Source of the DNA: Blastococcus xanthinilyticus
Lineage (GTDB): Bacteria; Actinomycetota; Actinomycetes; Mycobacteriales; Geodermatophilaceae
DNA length: 64,000 nt
Direction of reading: 5' to 3'
NCBI RefSeq assembly: GCF_008124835.1
Contig: NZ_VNHW01000003.1
Span: forward strand, 248,001-312,000
Shown here: positions 7,290 through 19,028 of the stretch, piece by piece
Layout: each line of letters begins with the position of its first letter
Numbering within the stretch: the stretch's first letter is position 1
Position numbers and translations under genes: made by a program
Notes under the pieces: model-generated
Database searches by the model: none
Seen by the model: the letters and a program-made list of their open reading frames with translations, nothing else
What the model was told of the DNA's origin: nothing

Positions 7290-9707
7290 GTGACGCTCCC
7301 CACTGGACAGGTCTTCTTCGCGTACCCCGGCTCGCCCCCGCTGCTTGCAGAGACACTGCGCAGTTCCGCTCATAAGGTCGAGGTCCGCTCTCAAGTGACG
7401 TGCACGACATGGGAGCAGCTCAAAGTCGACGGCCGAGTCATGATAAACGAGGTTCTCCGTGCCATCGACTCGTCGACCGTGGTGGCTGCTGAGATTGGTT
7501 CAATCAACTCCAATGTGCTTTTCGAAGTGGGCTACGCGATGGCCCTGGAGAAGCAGGTGATGCTCCTGATCGACAACACCGATACGCGTGCCATCAGAAA
7601 CTGGCAGGAGCTGGGAGTCCTCTCGTCGATCGGGTACACCGGATACAGCGGTAGCAGTGAACATCTCTCAAAGGCTTTTGCGGAGCTACGGCCTCATGAG
7701 CGCACCGACAAGCTCTGGGAGGACCTGCTAGTGGCGGGCGGCGTGCGCCCCAGGGAGCCGCGTACAATCTTCTATCTTCCCGTCGGTACCAGGGGTGACG
7801 CCGGAAAGACGCTAGATCGGACGCTGCTGGCGCGCAAAAATCTGTCGGTAAACACTGCCGACGAGGAGGTCCAAGGGCTCGCTCCGCTGTCGTGGTACGT
7901 CGGTCAAATCTATTCGTCCAGTGCTGCAATTGTGCATCTCCGAGCGCCGAGTCGGCAGCGCGCGGCTGTGCACAATGCACGAGCCAGCCTGTTCGCGGGC
8001 ATGGCTGCTGGGCTCGGGTTGCCAACTCTCCTCGTAGCCGAGGAAGGATTTGAGCCACCACTGGATTATCGCGATCTCCTCTACATCTATCCGACTGCCA
8101 AACAGCTGGGAGAGCATGCAACGCGATGGCTGGACGAACTACCAGCTCTGGAAGGGACGCGCGCAGTCGGTCGCAAAAAGCTAACGGCGGAGCTGCCACG
8201 GTTTGGTGAGTATGTCGCCGAGAATGAGCAAGATGCATTGGCCGACTACTTCGTGGAAACTGGGCAGTACGAAGCGGTCCTTTCGAGCACCTCATCGGTC
8301 TTTGTGGGTCGCAAAGGTACGGGAAAGACGGCCAACATGCTAACGGCTGCGGAAAGCCTAGCGGTCGACAAGCGCAATCTGGTCACTGTCATTAAGCCAT
8401 CGGGGTACGAGCTTGAGGGTCTCGTCGCCGTGCTGACCCACCTCCCGAAGCGCGAAGTCGCCGACTACCTCCTCGACGGGCTCTGGCGCTACATGCTTCT
8501 GACGGAGATTGCCAGCTCGGCGGTCCGCGAGGCGGAGGGGCGTCCAGCGGGTATCGCTACTGGTAGCGATATGGACCGTCTTCGTACTCATATGGAGGAG
8601 TTCGCTGGGGGTGCCGACCTCAATTTCGCCCTTCGCTTGGAAAGACTGCTAGATGAGCTGCTGCCTGGTCTGTCTGATTTGCCGGAGGGTGTTGAGGACG
8701 CTCAGGCTTGGCTCTCTGGGCGGCTTCACGGTGGAGCGCTTGCCGATCTTCGTGCGGTAATGGGTCGGGCTCTCCGAGATAGGCAGCGGGTTGCACTACT
8801 AATTGACAATCTTGACAAGGCGTGGGAGCGGGGCGCAGACAGAGAGCTCCAGAGTCGCATGATTCTTGGGCTTCTGTCTGCCGTCGGGCGGGTAGAGAAG
8901 GACTTCCGGCGCGAGGATGCTTGGCGCGCCAAGGTGAACGTGACTCTCGCGGTTTTTCTTCGCGCTGATATTTTCGATGTCGTACGTCAGCACGCCCGGG
9001 AGCCTGACAAGATTAAGACCTTGCAGGTTCAGTGGGACGATCAGGAACTGTTGGCCCGTCTCATTGAGGACCGATACGAGGCCCATCGTGGGGGAGGTGC
9101 CATAGGCAGCGAGTTGTGGACGGACTTTTTCTGTCCCGAGGTCCGAGGCATGCCTACTCGGGATTATCTGCTCTGGCGTTCACTACCGCGCCCTCGCGAT
9201 CTGGTCTATCTGTGCAACTCCTGCGTACTTACTGCCACGAACAGGCGTCATAACCGTATTGAAGAAGGGGACGTCGCTCGCGCAGAGGAGGACTACTCGA
9301 GATTTGCTCTCGATGCCCTGCGTGTTGAAGGTTCTGCATCCGACGACCTCGATGATGTGCTGCTGGAGTTCGCTGGCGCAGACTCGGCGATGCCTCTTAG
9401 TGAGGTCATGGCGCTGCTGGAGGGTGCAGTAAGTAGTATGACCGCCGAAGAAGCCTTCAGTCGCCTGCTTAGAGCCAACTTCCTCGGCATCGAGGTGCGA
9501 CAGGGGGAGTTCGACTATCCCGTCACTGATCAGGGAGAAAAAAAGGCGCGCGTGCTAGCCGCGCGCCTTGGGGTCAAGCTGCACCGGGAGGCATATGTGG
9601 CAATCCATCCAGCTTTCCGGCCCTACCTCGGGGTCTTGGATGCCGAGTCTGAGAGGTCTGATGATCAGAGTTCGTCGTCGGGTTCCGACGTAGTCGTTGA
9701 GGGGTGA
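7290..9707 (+). CDS. NDT/TIR-like domain fused to P-loop ATPase (candidate sensor/defence protein)
   Basis: An 805-residue protein with no firm name. Residues 8-130 form a Rossmann-like domain with the signature AEIGSINSNVLFEVGYAMAL. This is the pattern of nucleoside 2-deoxyribosyltransferase/TIR-like enzymes, with Glu79 in the catalytic position. Residues ~158-285 repeat the fold in degenerate form (SLFAGMAAGLGLPTLL, Glu replaced). A P-loop ATPase follows: Walker A GRKGTGKT at 340-347, Walker B VALLIDNLD at 501-509, FLRADIFD at ~556, then a helical/winged C-terminus. It resembles the Sll1717/ORC-CDC6-like STAND ATPases. GC is much lower than in neighbours (33/60 at 7441-7500), so it is probably acquired. 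GTG 7290 has AGGGTGG upstream; GTG 7269 is an alternative. The 134 bp before it hold no gene. A defence role is inferred, not shown. Confidence 0.7.
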   Translation: MTLPTGQVFFAYPGSPPLLAETLRSSAHKVEVRSQVTCTTWEQLKVDGRVMINEVLRAIDSSTVVAAEIGSINSNVLFEVGYAMALEKQVMLLIDNTDTRAIRNWQELGVLSSIGYTGYSGSSEHLSKAFAELRPHERTDKLWEDLLVAGGVRPREPRTIFYLPVGTRGDAGKTLDRTLLARKNLSVNTADEEVQGLAPLSWYVGQIYSSSAAIVHLRAPSRQRAAVHNARASLFAGMAAGLGLPTLLVAEEGFEPPLDYRDLLYIYPTAKQLGEHATRWLDELPALEGTRAVGRKKLTAELPRFGEYVAENEQDALADYFVETGQYEAVLSSTSSVFVGRKGTGKTANMLTAAESLAVDKRNLVTVIKPSGYELEGLVAVLTHLPKREVADYLLDGLWRYMLLTEIASSAVREAEGRPAGIATGSDMDRLRTHMEEFAGGADLNFALRLERLLDELLPGLSDLPEGVEDAQAWLSGRLHGGALADLRAVMGRALRDRQRVALLIDNLDKAWERGADRELQSRMILGLLSAVGRVEKDFRREDAWRAKVNVTLAVFLRADIFDVVRQHAREPDKIKTLQVQWDDQELLARLIEDRYEAHRGGGAIGSELWTDFFCPEVRGMPTRDYLLWRSLPRPRDLVYLCNSCVLTATNRRHNRIEEGDVARAEEDYSRFALDALRVEGSASDDLDDVLLEFAGADSAMPLSEVMALLEGAVSSMTAEEAFSRLLRANFLGIEVRQGEFDYPVTDQGEKKARVLAARLGVKLHREAYVAIHPAFRPYLGVLDAESERSDDQSSSSGSDVVVEG

Positions 9708-9710
9708 TCA

Positions 9711-10097
9711 ATGGGCCATCGTTCGCGGTTGTCGATCCTGCTGCTCGACCTGCCGCCGGAGCACCATGCCGCCGGCAGCGCCTTCTGGGCCGGCGCCACC
9801 GGGCGCACCGCCGAACCCGACGCCGACGACGAGAAGTGGGCATCGCTGGGATCGTTCGCCGACGGGTGGCACGTCGAGGTCCAGCGCACGGGTGAGGGAA
9901 CGCCGCCGCGCTGGCACGTCGACGTCGAGACCGACGACATCCCCGCCGAGGTCGCCCGCCTGGAGGCCCTGGGGGCCACCCGTCATGCGGACATGGGTTC
10001 GTTCTGGCAGCTGCTCGACCCGGCGGGGCTGGTGTTCTGCGTCGTCGGCGTCCAGACCGGCGACGAGTTCGACCGGCACGCGGTGACCTGGCCGTGA
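9711..10097 (+). CDS. VOC (glyoxalase-like) family protein
   Basis: Small protein of 128 residues with the vicinal-oxygen-chelate half-repeat pattern: RLSILLLDLPPEHHAAGSAFW at the start, RWHVDVETDDIPAEVARLEALGAT in the middle and FWQLLDPAGLVFCVV at the end. It matches the glyoxalase-like subgroup common in actinobacteria, with no assigned substrate. It starts 3 bp after the ATPase stop, and its Shine-Dalgarno (GAGGGG) lies inside the last codons of that low-GC gene. Its own composition is high-GC and native-looking, so the foreign/native junction falls at about 9,705. Confidence 0.85.
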   Translation: MGHRSRLSILLLDLPPEHHAAGSAFWAGATGRTAEPDADDEKWASLGSFADGWHVEVQRTGEGTPPRWHVDVETDDIPAEVARLEALGATRHADMGSFWQLLDPAGLVFCVVGVQTGDEFDRHAVTWP

Positions 10098-10113
10098 GCA
10101 GCCGCCCCGGAGC

Positions 10114-10830
10114 TCAGTCGTTGCTCACCAGCCCGATCATCGCGGCGGCCTGCAGCCCGTCGCCATCGACCGTCAGCACCTCCAGGGGCACCCGGCGCCA
10201 CGCGGCCAGGAGCAGGTCGCCGGCCGTGCCGGTGAGTGCCGCGATCGGGAACGGCCTGGTCCCGGGGAACAGGGTGCGCACGGCGTCCGCGTCCACGGCG
10301 TGGAACACCACCGGGTGGGCGTCGGCGGGCGGGCCGTCGGGCAGCGCCGCGGGGACCATGAGCTCCAGCCACTCGTCCAGCCCGTCCAGCCCGACGCGCG
10401 CGGGGATGGGGCGGACGTCGCCGAGCACCTGCTCGACGTCGACGGTGTGCACGGTGGCTTCCTGCACCTGCCTCCGCAGCACGAACGCGACGTCCTTGCG
10501 CGGCGCCCACGTCCACACGGGCTCGGCCGGATCGGCGCCGGCGAGCGCTGTCTCCAGGTCGGCGCTCCGCGCGGTGACGTAGCCGAGCAGCTCGTCGTCC
10601 GGATGCCTGGTGGGCTCGTCGTACTCCGCCGGGGAGGTGGCGCGGGTGCGCACCACCCAGGCCCAGAAGCGCTGCACCTCGGCCAGGTGCCACACCAGGT
10701 CGGCCAGCGTCCAGCCCGGGCAGCCGGGCACGGCGGCGCCCCAGCCGGAGGCGAGAACCGCGGCCGCGGCGGCCTCGGCGAACCGGGCGTCCGCGCGCCG
10801 CAGGGCCGGCAGGTACTCGTCGAGGTCCAT
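10114..10830 (-). CDS. Maleylpyruvate isomerase/DinB-fold family protein
   Basis: 238 residues with the mycothiol-dependent maleylpyruvate isomerase N-terminal fold (DinB-like four-helix bundle). The pattern W..VPGCPGWTLADLVWHLAEVQRFW supplies a His typical of the metal site, and the C-terminal half carries a second domain ending near LLLAAWRRVPLEVL. Family members use mycothiol or act on small electrophiles; the substrate is unknown here. I place the start at ATG 10830 because it has a strong Shine-Dalgarno (GGAGGA, 5 nt away). The frame extends further upstream only with unrelated residues. It is divergent from mshC, whose product mycothiol may be its cofactor. Confidence 0.85.
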   Translation of the reverse strand: MDLDEYLPALRRADARFAEAAAAAVLASGWGAAVPGCPGWTLADLVWHLAEVQRFWAWVVRTRATSPAEYDEPTRHPDDELLGYVTARSADLETALAGADPAEPVWTWAPRKDVAFVLRRQVQEATVHTVDVEQVLGDVRPIPARVGLDGLDEWLELMVPAALPDGPPADAHPVVFHAVDADAVRTLFPGTRPFPIAALTGTAGDLLLAAWRRVPLEVLTVDGDGLQAAAMIGLVSND

Positions 10831-10915
10831 GGTTCCTCCTGCGGACGGCGGGGGAGCGCACCCCGACGTGATGACCCGCACGGACGTGCGGATCGGCGTC
10901 GTCGGACCGCGCCTC

Positions 10916-10921
10916 TAGGCT
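10916..10921 (+). promoter_or_regulatory. Candidate -10 element of mshC
   Basis: TAGGCT 6 nt before GTG at 10928, no Shine-Dalgarno; leaderless pattern. Confidence 0.45.
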
Positions 10922-10927
10922 CGTACC

Positions 10928-12196
10928 GTGCTCTCCTGGCCCGCTCCGCTGCTGCCGACCCTGCCCGGCACCGGCTCCGTCCTCAAGGTCTACGACACCG
11001 CCCGGGGCGAGATCGTCGCGACCACCCCGGACCGGACGGCGCGCATGTACGTCTGCGGCATCACGCCCTACGACGCCACGCACCTCGGTCACGCCGCCAC
11101 CTACCTGGCCTTCGACCTGGTCAACCGGATGTGGCGGGACGCCGGCCACGCCGTCCACTACGTCCAGAACGTCACCGACATCGACGACCCGCTGCTGGAC
11201 CGGGCCGCACGCGACTCCGAGGACTGGGTGGTCCTGGCCATGCGGGAGACGGCGCTGTTCCGCGAGGACATGACGGCGCTGCGGATCCTGCCGCCGGAGG
11301 ACTTCGTGGGCGCCGTCGAGGCCATCCCGCGCATCGTCGGGTACATCGAGCAGCTGCTCGAGGAGGGCCTGGCCTACGTGCTGGACGACGGCACCGGTGA
11401 CGTCTACCACGACGTCACGCAGGCCCCCGGGTTCGGCTCGGAGTCCCGCTACGACGAGGCCACCATGCTGCGCTTCTTCGCCGAGCGCGGGGGAGACCCC
11501 GACCGCGGGGGCAAGCGCAACCGCCTCGACCCGCTGCTGTGGCGCGGCCGGCGCGAGGGGGAGCCCTCCTGGGCGGGGCCGAACGGCACCACCGGCCGGC
11601 CGGGCTGGCACATCGAGTGCGCCACCATCGCGCTGGACACCATCGGCATGGGCTTCGACGTGCAGGGCGGCGGCAGCGACCTGATCTTCCCGCACCACGA
11701 GTTCTCCGCCGTGCACGTCGAGGCGCTGGCCGCCGCGGCCACGGGGGTCAAGGGCGAGCCCTTCGCCAAGGCGTACGTGCACGCCGCGATGATCGGCCTC
11801 GACGGCGAGAAGATGAGCAAGAGCCGCGGGAACCTGGTGTTCGTCTCCAAGCTCCGCGGCGAGGGGGTCGACCCGATGGCCATCCGGCTGGCCCTGCTCT
11901 CCGGGCACTACCGCACCGACCGGGCCTGGACGGCCGCCCTGCTGAGCGAGGCGGAGGACCGGCTGGCCACCTGGCGCTGCGCCGCCGCCCGCGACGCCGG
12001 GGCCCCGGCGGGCCCGGTGCTGCAGGGGCTGCGCCAGCGGCTGGCCGACGACCTCGACAGCCCGGGCGCCATCGCGCTGGTCGACGCGTGGGCCGCGCAC
12101 ACCCTCGCCGGTGGCGAGGACCTGGAGGACCACGCCCCGCAGGTCGTCGCCGACGCCGTCGACGCGCTGCTCGGCGTGGAGCTGGCGGACTGCTGA
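10928..12196 (+). CDS. mshC: L-cysteine:1D-myo-inositol 2-amino-2-deoxy-alpha-D-glucopyranoside ligase MshC
   Basis: ATP-dependent ligase joining cysteine to GlcN-Ins, the penultimate step of mycothiol synthesis. At 422 residues it is family-length. It has the class I cysteinyl-tRNA-synthetase fold: zinc-ligand Cys43 in YVCG, HLGH at 52-55, the distal zinc ligands around [10 protein letters not shown] and FPHHEFS, and KMSKS at 295-299. It lacks the anticodon-binding extension of CysS, which favours MshC. The start is GTG 10928 with a leaderless promoter. Its TGA overlaps the dgt ATG by one base (TGATG), so the two genes are coupled. In relatives it sits directly behind the SCO1664-family gene; here about 3.8 kb intervenes. 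Confidence 0.95.
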   Translation: MLSWPAPLLPTLPGTGSVLKVYDTARGEIVATTPDRTARMYVCGITPYDATHLGHAATYLAFDLVNRMWRDAGHAVHYVQNVTDIDDPLLDRAARDSEDWVVLAMRETALFREDMTALRILPPEDFVGAVEAIPRIVGYIEQLLEEGLAYVLDDGTGDVYHDVTQAPGFGSESRYDEATMLRFFAERGGDPDRGGKRNRLDPLLWRGRREGEPSWAGPNGTTGRPGWHIECATIALDTIGMGFDVQGGGSDLIFPHHEFSAVHVEALAAAATGVKGEPFAKAYVHAAMIGLDGEKMSKSRGNLVFVSKLRGEGVDPMAIRLALLSGHYRTDRAWTAALLSEAEDRLATWRCAAARDAGAPAGPVLQGLRQRLADDLDSPGAIALVDAWAAHTLAGGEDLEDHAPQVVADAVDALLGVELADC

Positions 12197-13248
12197 TGCC
12201 CGAGGCGCCTCCCGGCCCGTTCCGGCCGACCGACCGGGCCGCGCGCGAGCGGGCCGAGGAGCTGCTCGCGCCCGCCGCCACCCGTGCTGCCGGGTCGCGG
12301 GGCCGGGCGCGCTCCGAGCCGGAGGACGCGCTGCGCACCGCCTTCGAGCGCGACCGCGACCGCATCCTGCACGCCAAGGCGTTCCGCCGGCTCAAGCACA
12401 AGACGCAGGTCTTCCTGCACCCCGACGGCGACCACTTCGTCACCCGGCTGACCCACACCCTGCAGGTGACCCAGGTGGCGCGGTCCCTGGCCCGGGCCCT
12501 CGGGCTCAACGAGACGCTCGCCGAGGCGATCGCGCTGGGCCACGACGTCGGGCACTCGCCGTTCGGGCACATCGGCGAGGAGGCGTTCGACCCCTACGTG
12601 CCCGGCGGCTGGCACCACGCCGCCCAGGGCGTGCGGATCGTCGAGGTGCTGGAGGACCTCAACCTCAGCTGGGAGGTCCGCGACGGCATCCGGGCGCACA
12701 GCTGGAAGATCGACCCGCCGCCGGCCACCCGCGAGGCCGAGTGCGTGCGGTACGCCGACCGGATCGGGTACCTCTCGCACGACGCGCTGGACGCCGCCCG
12801 CGCCGGCGTCATCCGCACCGCCGACCTGCCGGCGCGGGCCGTCGCCGTCTTCGGCGAGCCGGGCAGCCAGATGGTGGGCACCATGATCGACGCCGTCGTC
12901 GCCGGCTCGCTCTCGCCGGCGAACGCCGCCGGCGCCGTGGTGATGGACACCGACGCGCTGCAGGCGATGCACGAGCTGCGCGACTTCATGTTCGCCCGCG
13001 TCTACGCCTCCGACGTCGCCGCCGGCCAGAAGCACCTCGCCGTCGACGTGATCCGCCGGCTGGTCGACCACCACCTCGCGCACCCCGAGCTGATACCTGC
13101 CTCCTACCGCGACACCGCGGCGGACCCGGTCACCCAGGTCGTCGACTACGTCTCCGGGATGACCGACCGGTTCGCGCTGGCGACCCACGACCGGCTGTTC
13201 GACGCCGACGCCTCGGCGCAGATGCGCCCGCTGCTGCGCACGGTCTGA
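12196..13248 (+). CDS. dgt: Deoxyguanosinetriphosphate triphosphohydrolase-like protein
   Basis: HD-superfamily dNTPase releasing triphosphate from dGTP (or other dNTPs). The HD motifs are clear: TRLTHTLQV, then LGHDVGHSPFGHIGE, and a distal metal Asp in VRYADRIGYLSHDALD. The protein is 350 residues, a little shorter than mycobacterial relatives, mostly at the C-terminus, but all metal ligands are present. The start ATG overlaps the mshC stop, and everything upstream in this frame is a shadow of mshC. It probably balances dNTP pools in the same transcript as mshC; that coupling is positional only. Confidence 0.92.
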   Translation: MPEAPPGPFRPTDRAARERAEELLAPAATRAAGSRGRARSEPEDALRTAFERDRDRILHAKAFRRLKHKTQVFLHPDGDHFVTRLTHTLQVTQVARSLARALGLNETLAEAIALGHDVGHSPFGHIGEEAFDPYVPGGWHHAAQGVRIVEVLEDLNLSWEVRDGIRAHSWKIDPPPATREAECVRYADRIGYLSHDALDAARAGVIRTADLPARAVAVFGEPGSQMVGTMIDAVVAGSLSPANAAGAVVMDTDALQAMHELRDFMFARVYASDVAAGQKHLAVDVIRRLVDHHLAHPELIPASYRDTAADPVTQVVDYVSGMTDRFALATHDRLFDADASAQMRPLLRTV

Positions 13249-13307
13249 CCCCGTTTCCCCGCCGGGGGTGGTTGCATGCCTGGACCACGCCGACGAGAGG
13301 GACGACC

Positions 13308-13649
13308 GTGCCGACCCAGCCAGCGCCCACAGCCGCGACCGCGTTCCCGGCCGCCGCCGCACAGCTGCTCGCCGAGCACCCCCAGGACGAGGAGGGCCGG
13401 ATGCTGCACGCGCCGGGGCTCCGCACCGGCGGGAAGTTCTACGGCTTCGCCTCGGACGACGCACTGGTGGTCAAGCTGCCCGCCGAGCGCGTGGCGGAGC
13501 TGATCGCCGGCGGTGCCGGGGAGCCCTGCTCGCCCCGGCCCGGCCGGCCCATGCGCGAGTGGGTGACGATCCCCGCGCCCGACGAGGCGACCTGCCTGCG
13601 CTACCTGCGCGAGGCGCGCGCCTTCGTGACGGGTCTGTCCCGCCGTTAG
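13308..13649 (+). CDS. TfoX N-terminal-like small protein
   Basis: 113-residue cytosolic protein. The segment GGKFYGFASDDALVVKLPAERVAELI and the C-terminal GRPMREWVTIP match the TfoX N-terminal-like fold found as stand-alone small proteins in actinobacteria; there is no evidence that it controls competence. The start is GTG 13308 with GAGAGGG upstream. Alternative upstream frame residues are a shadow of dgt. It lies 59 bp after dgt and converges on the SHOCT gene 15 bp away. Confidence 0.7.
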   Translation: MPTQPAPTAATAFPAAAAQLLAEHPQDEEGRMLHAPGLRTGGKFYGFASDDALVVKLPAERVAELIAGGAGEPCSPRPGRPMREWVTIPAPDEATCLRYLREARAFVTGLSRR

Positions 13650-13664
13650 CCGCCGGAGCGGGGC

Positions 13665-13979
13665 TCAGCGGGAGGGGTCGAGAGCGCGGGCGCGCGCGGC
13701 GGCGTGCTCGGCGGCGGTGATCAGCCCGCGGCGGTGCAGGTCGTCGAGCTCGGCCAGCCGGGCCTCCAGGCTCGTCGCCGGACGGGCGAGCGGCCCCTGG
13801 GCCAGGCGTGCCACGAGCTGGGCGGGTGCCGCCACCGGGTCGAGCCCGGCGTCGCGGAGCACCCGTCGGCTGCGAACTGCCGTCGTCACGATGTACGCGA
13901 GCGCGCCGAGGAAGACGACCCCGAACGCACCCATCGCGATGAGCATGAAGAGGGGGAGCTCAGGGAAGCCGGGATCCAT
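13665..13979 (-). CDS. SHOCT-domain membrane protein
   Basis: 104 residues. One transmembrane helix lies at about residues 11-33 (LIAMGAFGVVFLGALAYIV). A basic linker follows, then a C-terminal SHOCT motif of about 28 residues: LAELDDLHRRGLITAAEHA. SHOCT tails usually mediate oligomerisation in membrane-attached proteins; no enzyme function is expected. ATG 13979 is preceded at 6 nt by TAGATT and no Shine-Dalgarno, again a leaderless start. Confidence 0.85.
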   Translation of the reverse strand: MDPGFPELPLFMLIAMGAFGVVFLGALAYIVTTAVRSRRVLRDAGLDPVAAPAQLVARLAQGPLARPATSLEARLAELDDLHRRGLITAAEHAAARARALDPSR

Positions 13980-13985
13980 GGCGGC

Positions 13986-13991
13986 AATCTA
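13986..13991 (-). promoter_or_regulatory. Candidate -10 element of SHOCT gene
   Basis: TAGATT on the minus strand, 6 nt before ATG 13979; leaderless pattern. Confidence 0.45.
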
Positions 13992-14035
13992 GGGGCTCGT
14001 CACCGCGTGGGGGCGTGCCACGCGCGGGAGACCGG

Positions 14036-14168
14036 CTCAGGCTCCGCCGGCGGAGCCGCCGCGGCGGCGCAGCAGAAGGACTCCGTCGCCCCCCACCGCT
14101 CGCACGCTCGCGGCGGGACCCTGCGAGGGGCCTCAGGCTCCGCCGGCGGAGCCGCCGCGGCGGCGCAG
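14036..14168. repeat. 37-bp palindromic repeat, two direct copies
   Basis: An identical 37-bp segment occurs at 14036-14072 and 14132-14168, offset by 96 bp. Each copy contains the perfect palindrome GCTCCGCCGGCGGAGC followed by CGCCGCGGCG. The second copy is the last 12 codons and stop of the PAC2 gene (minus strand); the first lies just downstream of it. Duplication of a gene's 3' end with its hairpin could serve as a tandem terminator. Confidence 0.85.
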
Positions 14169-15002
14169 ATATCTTTCGAACTCGCGGGCGATCTGGTCGC
14201 CGTTGGCCTGGGACAGGTCCACCTCGGTGGCCCGCTCCTCCAGCGACCGGACGTACTCGACGACCTCGTCGTCCTCCCGGGCCATCTCGTCGACGGTCTT
14301 CACCCACTCGTCGGCCTGCTGCGGCAGCGCGCCCAGCGGCACGGTGGTCTCCAGGACCTCCTCCACCCGCTGCAGCAGCGCCACGGTCGCCCGCGGGGAC
14401 GGCGGCTGCGACACGTAGTGCGGCACGGCGGCCCAGAAGCTGATCGCCGGCAGCCCGGCCTGCACGCAGGCGTCCTGGAAGATGCCGAGGATGCCGGTGG
14501 GGCCCTCGTAGCGGGAGGTCTCCAGCCCGTAGGCCCGGGCGGACTCCTGGTCGTACGCCGAGCCGGTCACCGGGGTCGGCCGGGTGTGCGGCGTGTCGGC
14601 CAGCAGCGCGCCCAGGGCGACCACCATGGAGACGTCGAGCTCCTCGAGGATCTCGATGAGCTCGGCGCAGAAGCCGCGCCAGCGCATGTTGGGCTCGATG
14701 CCGCGGATCAGCACCACGTCGCGGTCCATGCCCTCGGGGTGGGCGACCGAGATGCGGGTGGTGGGCCACTCGATGCGGCGGTTGACCCCGCCGATCAGCG
14801 AGACGGTGGGCCGGTTGACCTGGAAGTCGTAGTAGTCCTCCGGATCGAGCGCGGCCAGCGGCTTGGCGTCCCAGATCAGCTCGAGGTGCTCCACGGCTCC
14901 GGTGGCGGCGTCTCCGGCGTCGTTCCAGCCCTCGAACGCCACCACGACCACCGGGTCGGTGAGCTGGGGCAGGTCGTCGGGACTGGACTTCGGGTCGGTC
15001 AC
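14133..15002 (-). CDS. PAC2 (proteasome assembly chaperone 2) family protein
   Basis: 289 residues of the bacterial PAC2 family: VVVVAFEGWNDAGDAATGA near the N-terminus, MRWRGFCAELIEILEELDVSMVVALGALLADTPHTR in the core (quoted here only as landmarks of the family). Function in bacteria is unresolved; it is named after eukaryotic proteasome chaperones, and the organism does have a proteasome (prcBA at 39.7-41.5 kb). GTG 15002 is favoured because the conserved region begins about 15 residues later and a TAGGCT hexamer lies 7 nt before it. The longer frame adds a Pro/Arg-rich shadow. It is divergent from metH; a PAC2 gene also neighbours metH in mycobacteria. Confidence 0.88.
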   Translation of the reverse strand: MTDPKSSPDDLPQLTDPVVVVAFEGWNDAGDAATGAVEHLELIWDAKPLAALDPEDYYDFQVNRPTVSLIGGVNRRIEWPTTRISVAHPEGMDRDVVLIRGIEPNMRWRGFCAELIEILEELDVSMVVALGALLADTPHTRPTPVTGSAYDQESARAYGLETSRYEGPTGILGIFQDACVQAGLPAISFWAAVPHYVSQPPSPRATVALLQRVEEVLETTVPLGALPQQADEWVKTVDEMAREDDEVVEYVRSLEERATEVDLSQANGDQIAREFERYLRRRGGSAGGA

Positions 15003-15009
15003 CCCTGTC

Positions 15010-15015
15010 AGCCTA
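15010..15015 (-). promoter_or_regulatory. Candidate -10 element of PAC2 gene
   Basis: TAGGCT on the minus strand, 7 nt before GTG 15002; leaderless pattern. Confidence 0.45.
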
Positions 15016-15208
15016 CGTCGGTCCACCCGCCCGGGACGCGCGAGCGCAGGTGGCGCGTGCTCGCCTGCTGCGCCCGCGGACGGCGAGGTGAGACGATGGA
15101 GCACGACATCGGGAACGCCCAGGCCTGGGCCAGCCCGCCGGGGTGACGGAGCGCCTCCACCCGGGGACAGCGCCCGCACGCCCATCGATTCACCACTGGG
15201 GATCTGCC

Positions 15209-19009
<3,801 letters not shown>

Positions 19010-19028
19010 CCGACCCCGCCCCACCGGG

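Noticed and set aside
13960..14769. 269-codon minus-strand frame over the PAC2 gene
   Set aside because: Wrong frame; Arg/Pro-rich with the palindromic repeat giving an apparent repeat in the translation.
15003..15208. Riboswitch (cobalamin, SAM or SAH) before metH
   Set aside because: I looked for the B12 box, SAM-IV core and SAH core. Only a loose GGAGCGC resemblance exists, with no paired partner that I can draw.
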